Assembly: GCF_013155545.1 (NCBI RefSeq)
Contig: NZ_JABJVV010000020.1
Coordinates: 1-64,000, forward strand
Direction of reading: 5' to 3'
DNA length: 64,000 nucleotides
Source of the DNA: Caenimonas soli
GTDB taxonomy: Bacteria > Pseudomonadota > Gammaproteobacteria > Burkholderiales > Burkholderiaceae_C
In this document: positions 61,860-64,000 of the stretch, piece after piece
Layout: each line of letters starts with the position of its first letter
Position numbering within the stretch: the first letter of the stretch is position 1
Program-made: the position numbers and the translations under genes
Notes under the pieces: generated by a model
The model's input: the letters and a program-made list of their open reading frames with translations, nothing else
The model's database searches: none
Told to the model about the DNA's origin: nothing

Positions 61860-63584
61860 ATGAAACCAAACATCGACGCGTTGAAGAAAAACTTCAGGGA
61901 AGGTCGCCACGCGCAAGCCATCGCGGAGTGCGAAGCCCTGTGCCGGCAAGACCCGGGCAATCTCGAGATCAAGAGACTGTGCGCGACGATGCACGCTCTT
62001 ACGCAGAGCTACAGCCGAGCGCTTGAACTGCTGCACCAGATCCGCAACCCTGAACAAGAGAATGCCGACGTCCTGTTCAATATTGCCCTGTGCGAAAGAG
62101 AGTTGAAGAATTTCACGGGCGCGCAGCAGTACTTCAAGATCTACACGGACAAGTTTCCCAATAGCCCCGATGGCTGGGCGAGCTTGGCCGAGTGCAAGTT
62201 TCAATTGAACGAATTCAGTGAAGGCATCAGTCTTGCGGACCGGGCGATCAAGCTCGACGCTTCTTCACTTGCAGCCTGGACAGTCCGCGGAAACTGCCAA
62301 AAATCGGCCGGGCAGTTTGAAGATGCGCTGGCAAGCTATAAAAAGGCCAACCAGATCCAACCGGCCGTCGAGTGCCACTTCAATGCCGGTCTGATCTTTG
62401 TTGAAACGGGCAAACCGGCCGGAGCGATAGACAGCTTCGGCCAGGCAATCAAGCTGGCGCCCAAACTCGCCAAGCTGAGGGTCGCCCGAGGCGACGCTTT
62501 CAATAGCGTCGGCAAGTTGCAAGAGGCGGTTGCGGATTACAAGGCAACGCTCACGCTGACGCCCGCCGATGCTGAAACCTTAAAAAAGGCCACCCTCTGC
62601 CTGCTGGAATCAGGCCAAGGGAATGAGGCGCTCCAACTCTGCCGAGACATCCTGAAAGTCCATCCAGACAACCTGACGGCCAAACTTGGCGCGGAATGGG
62701 TATTGAGCCAGCTCGTTCCGATCTGGCATGTGCCGATGATGAACGAGCCCGAGCGGAACAAGGCCTTCTACGACGGGCTTGCATCGCTTGTCACGCCGGA
62801 AAAGGTCGTCTTTGAAATCGGAACTGGGTCTGGCCTTTTGGCCATGATGGCCGCGAAGCTCGGCGCCAAGAAAGTATTTACCTGCGAGGCCGTCGGCCTG
62901 ATCGCCGATACCGCAAGAAAGATCGTCGCGCGCAACAACTACCAAGGCCAGATAACGGTCTTGGCAAAACCTTCGCATGCGATTCAGATCGAGCAGGACC
63001 TACCTGCCAAGGCGGACATCCTGGTCCACGAAATCTTTTCCAGCGAGTTGCTGGGGGAGCATGTCCTTCCCGCGATCGAGGATGCCAAGGCACGTCTGCT
63101 CAAACCGGGTGGGGAAGTCTTGCCTTCCTCGGCAAGCATCATGATCGCGCTCGTGAGTGGCGACGAACTGGGGAAGAATCTCTACGTCAGCGAAAGTTTC
63201 GGATTCGATCTTCGCGAGTTCAACGCCATCCATCCGAAGAAGCGGCCACTTTATCGAGAGGATCTGGCACCGGTTCTGATGAGTGACGACATCGAAGCTT
63301 TCCGTTTCGACTTTCGTAGGGACGCTACGTTTCCTGCCGAGCGGAAGGAGATCAAGATCACCACGACCCAGGGTGGGCTTTGCTATGGGGTCATCCAGTG
63401 GATCCGCATCGAACTGGCCGAGGGCGTCCACTTTGAAAACCACCCTTCGCGCCGCCGATCGGTGTCGAACTGGCAGCACACGATCTATGGTTTCGATGCG
63501 CCCATTCATCTCAACGAAGGTTCAGTCGTTTCGATTAATGCGACACACGATCGGTCGCGACCGTGGTTTGACCTGGCATCCTGA
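61860..63584 (+). CDS. TPR protein fused to PRMT-type methyltransferase
   Basis: The 574-residue product has TPR-like helical repeats over about residues 1-280 (for example FNIALCERELKNFTGAQQYF, ASLAECKFQLNEFSEGISLADRAIKLD). A methyltransferase follows with VFEIGTGSGLLAMMAAKLGAKKVFTCEA near 317, a double-Glu loop in LVHEIFSSELLGEHVLP near 391-399, and NWQHTIYGF near 537 at the position of the THW loop. This is the protein arginine methyltransferase pattern, closest in layout to eukaryotic PRMT9 (TPR + PRMT). Base composition is lower in GC than neighbours, suggesting transfer. The substrate is unknown. Confidence 0.8.
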   Translation: MKPNIDALKKNFREGRHAQAIAECEALCRQDPGNLEIKRLCATMHALTQSYSRALELLHQIRNPEQENADVLFNIALCERELKNFTGAQQYFKIYTDKFPNSPDGWASLAECKFQLNEFSEGISLADRAIKLDASSLAAWTVRGNCQKSAGQFEDALASYKKANQIQPAVECHFNAGLIFVETGKPAGAIDSFGQAIKLAPKLAKLRVARGDAFNSVGKLQEAVADYKATLTLTPADAETLKKATLCLLESGQGNEALQLCRDILKVHPDNLTAKLGAEWVLSQLVPIWHVPMMNEPERNKAFYDGLASLVTPEKVVFEIGTGSGLLAMMAAKLGAKKVFTCEAVGLIADTARKIVARNNYQGQITVLAKPSHAIQIEQDLPAKADILVHEIFSSELLGEHVLPAIEDAKARLLKPGGEVLPSSASIMIALVSGDELGKNLYVSESFGFDLREFNAIHPKKRPLYREDLAPVLMSDDIEAFRFDFRRDATFPAERKEIKITTTQGGLCYGVIQWIRIELAEGVHFENHPSRRRSVSNWQHTIYGFDAPIHLNEGSVVSINATHDRSRPWFDLAS

Positions 63585-63624
63585 CGTAATCAAGCCGCGT
63601 ACTCTCCCGCTTCCTTGATCACCT

Positions 63625-64000
63625 TCATCGGTCGGCATTAGCGTCGGCGACAGTCAAGGCGGTCATATTCACTATCCGGCGGACTGTGGCGCTGGGAGTG
63701 AGGATGTGCACGGGCTTGGCGGCCCCCAGAAGAACCGGGCCGATCGAGATATTGCCTCCCGCTGCTGTCTTGAGCAGGTTATAGGCGATGTTCGCGGCAT
63801 CGAGGTTCGGGAACACGAGCAGGTTGGCGTTTCCCTCCAGAGCACTGTTCGGCATGATCGCCTGCCGCTGCTTGCCGTCGAGGGCGACGTCGCCGTGCAT
63901 TTCTCCGTCAACTTCCAGCCAAGGGGCCTGCGTGCGCAGCAGGTCGAGGGTTTGGCGCATCTTGATCGCAGTCGGCAGGTCGCTGCTGCCGAAATTGGAG
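63625..64000 (-). CDS. maeB: NADP-malic enzyme / phosphotransacetylase C-terminus (cut by window edge)
   Basis: The visible C-terminal part contains SNFGSSDLPTAIKMRQTLDLL, EVDGEMHGDVALDGKQRQ, LVFPNLDAANIAYNLLKTA and GPVLLGAAKPVHILTPSATVRRIVNMTAL. This is the phosphate-acetyltransferase-like domain that follows the malic-enzyme domain in MaeB. The domain is non-catalytic or regulatory in MaeB. The frame continues past 64000, so the malic-enzyme part is not seen, and a free-standing phosphotransacetylase cannot be ruled out. Confidence 0.8.
   Translation of the reverse strand, partial: SNFGSSDLPTAIKMRQTLDLLRTQAPWLEVDGEMHGDVALDGKQRQAIMPNSALEGNANLLVFPNLDAANIAYNLLKTAAGGNISIGPVLLGAAKPVHILTPSATVRRIVNMTALTVADANADR

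Overview
The window is a high-GC chromosomal segment with short intergenic gaps. Its gene families (Bug-type tripartite tricarboxylate transporter receptors, a LysR-llpE-RND efflux locus like Burkholderia ceo/bpeEF, DUF3597, DUF6494, MerR/CueR metal modules) point to a betaproteobacterium of the order Burkholderiales, perhaps near Comamonadaceae or Alcaligenaceae. The genus cannot be fixed from the sequence alone. No rRNA, tRNA, CRISPR array or complete prophage was recognised.

Layout. 1-290: edge of an IS4-type element (5' part of a transposase). 0.3-9 kb: secreted protein + Rep/UvrD helicase, AEC permease, SnoaL-like protein, a coiled-coil exported protein, a single-domain response regulator, a GST, an ABC-2 exporter pair and DUF3597. 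8.9-16.9 kb: LysR regulator divergent from an llpE-like degenerate hydrolase, RND adaptor, RND pump and outer-membrane channel. 17-19.5 kb: two small proteins and a biotin-carrier/carboxyltransferase fusion. 19.8-21.35 kb: a lower-GC island built as integron gene cassettes without an integrase (SUKH/SMI1 gene; YefM-YoeB toxin-antitoxin; zinc-ribbon membrane protein), with recognisable attC sites. This is the most notable structure in the window. 21.4-30 kb: asparaginase, then a seven-gene minus-strand sugar-acid-type uptake and catabolism cluster (epimerase, DapA-like, TctC, TctB, TctA, sugar-phosphate isomerase, enolase-superfamily enzyme).

30-36 kb: class II-like UvrA, membrane protein, zinc alcohol dehydrogenase, arginase, acidic small protein. 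35.9-43.1 kb: a signalling block with a stand-alone CheB-like methylesterase, a 1535-residue CheB-CheR-PAS-kinase-receiver hybrid and a PAS-PAS kinase. 43.1-48.7 kb: YVTN propeller protein and creatininase-like protein, then a PhoP/PhoQ-like two-component operon led by a glycine-zipper and a PepSY gene, divergent from a repeat-rich exported protein. Both sides of the divergent region carry a matching tandem response-regulator box. 48.7-50.5 kb: DUF4198 protein, a MerR with mercury-type cysteines and a divergent small Cys-rich protein behind a canonical mer-type promoter, but no merTPA. 50.9-56.1 kb: CAP protein, TraX-like membrane protein, lipoprotein, helical protein, GH8 lipoprotein.

56.5-59.7 kb: copper module (small membrane protein and copZ-like chaperone divergent from copA-cueR). 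59.7-64 kb: DUF6494, DUF1232, RNase II-family enzyme, a TPR protein fused to a PRMT-type methyltransferase, and the end of a malic enzyme/phosphotransacetylase at the window edge.
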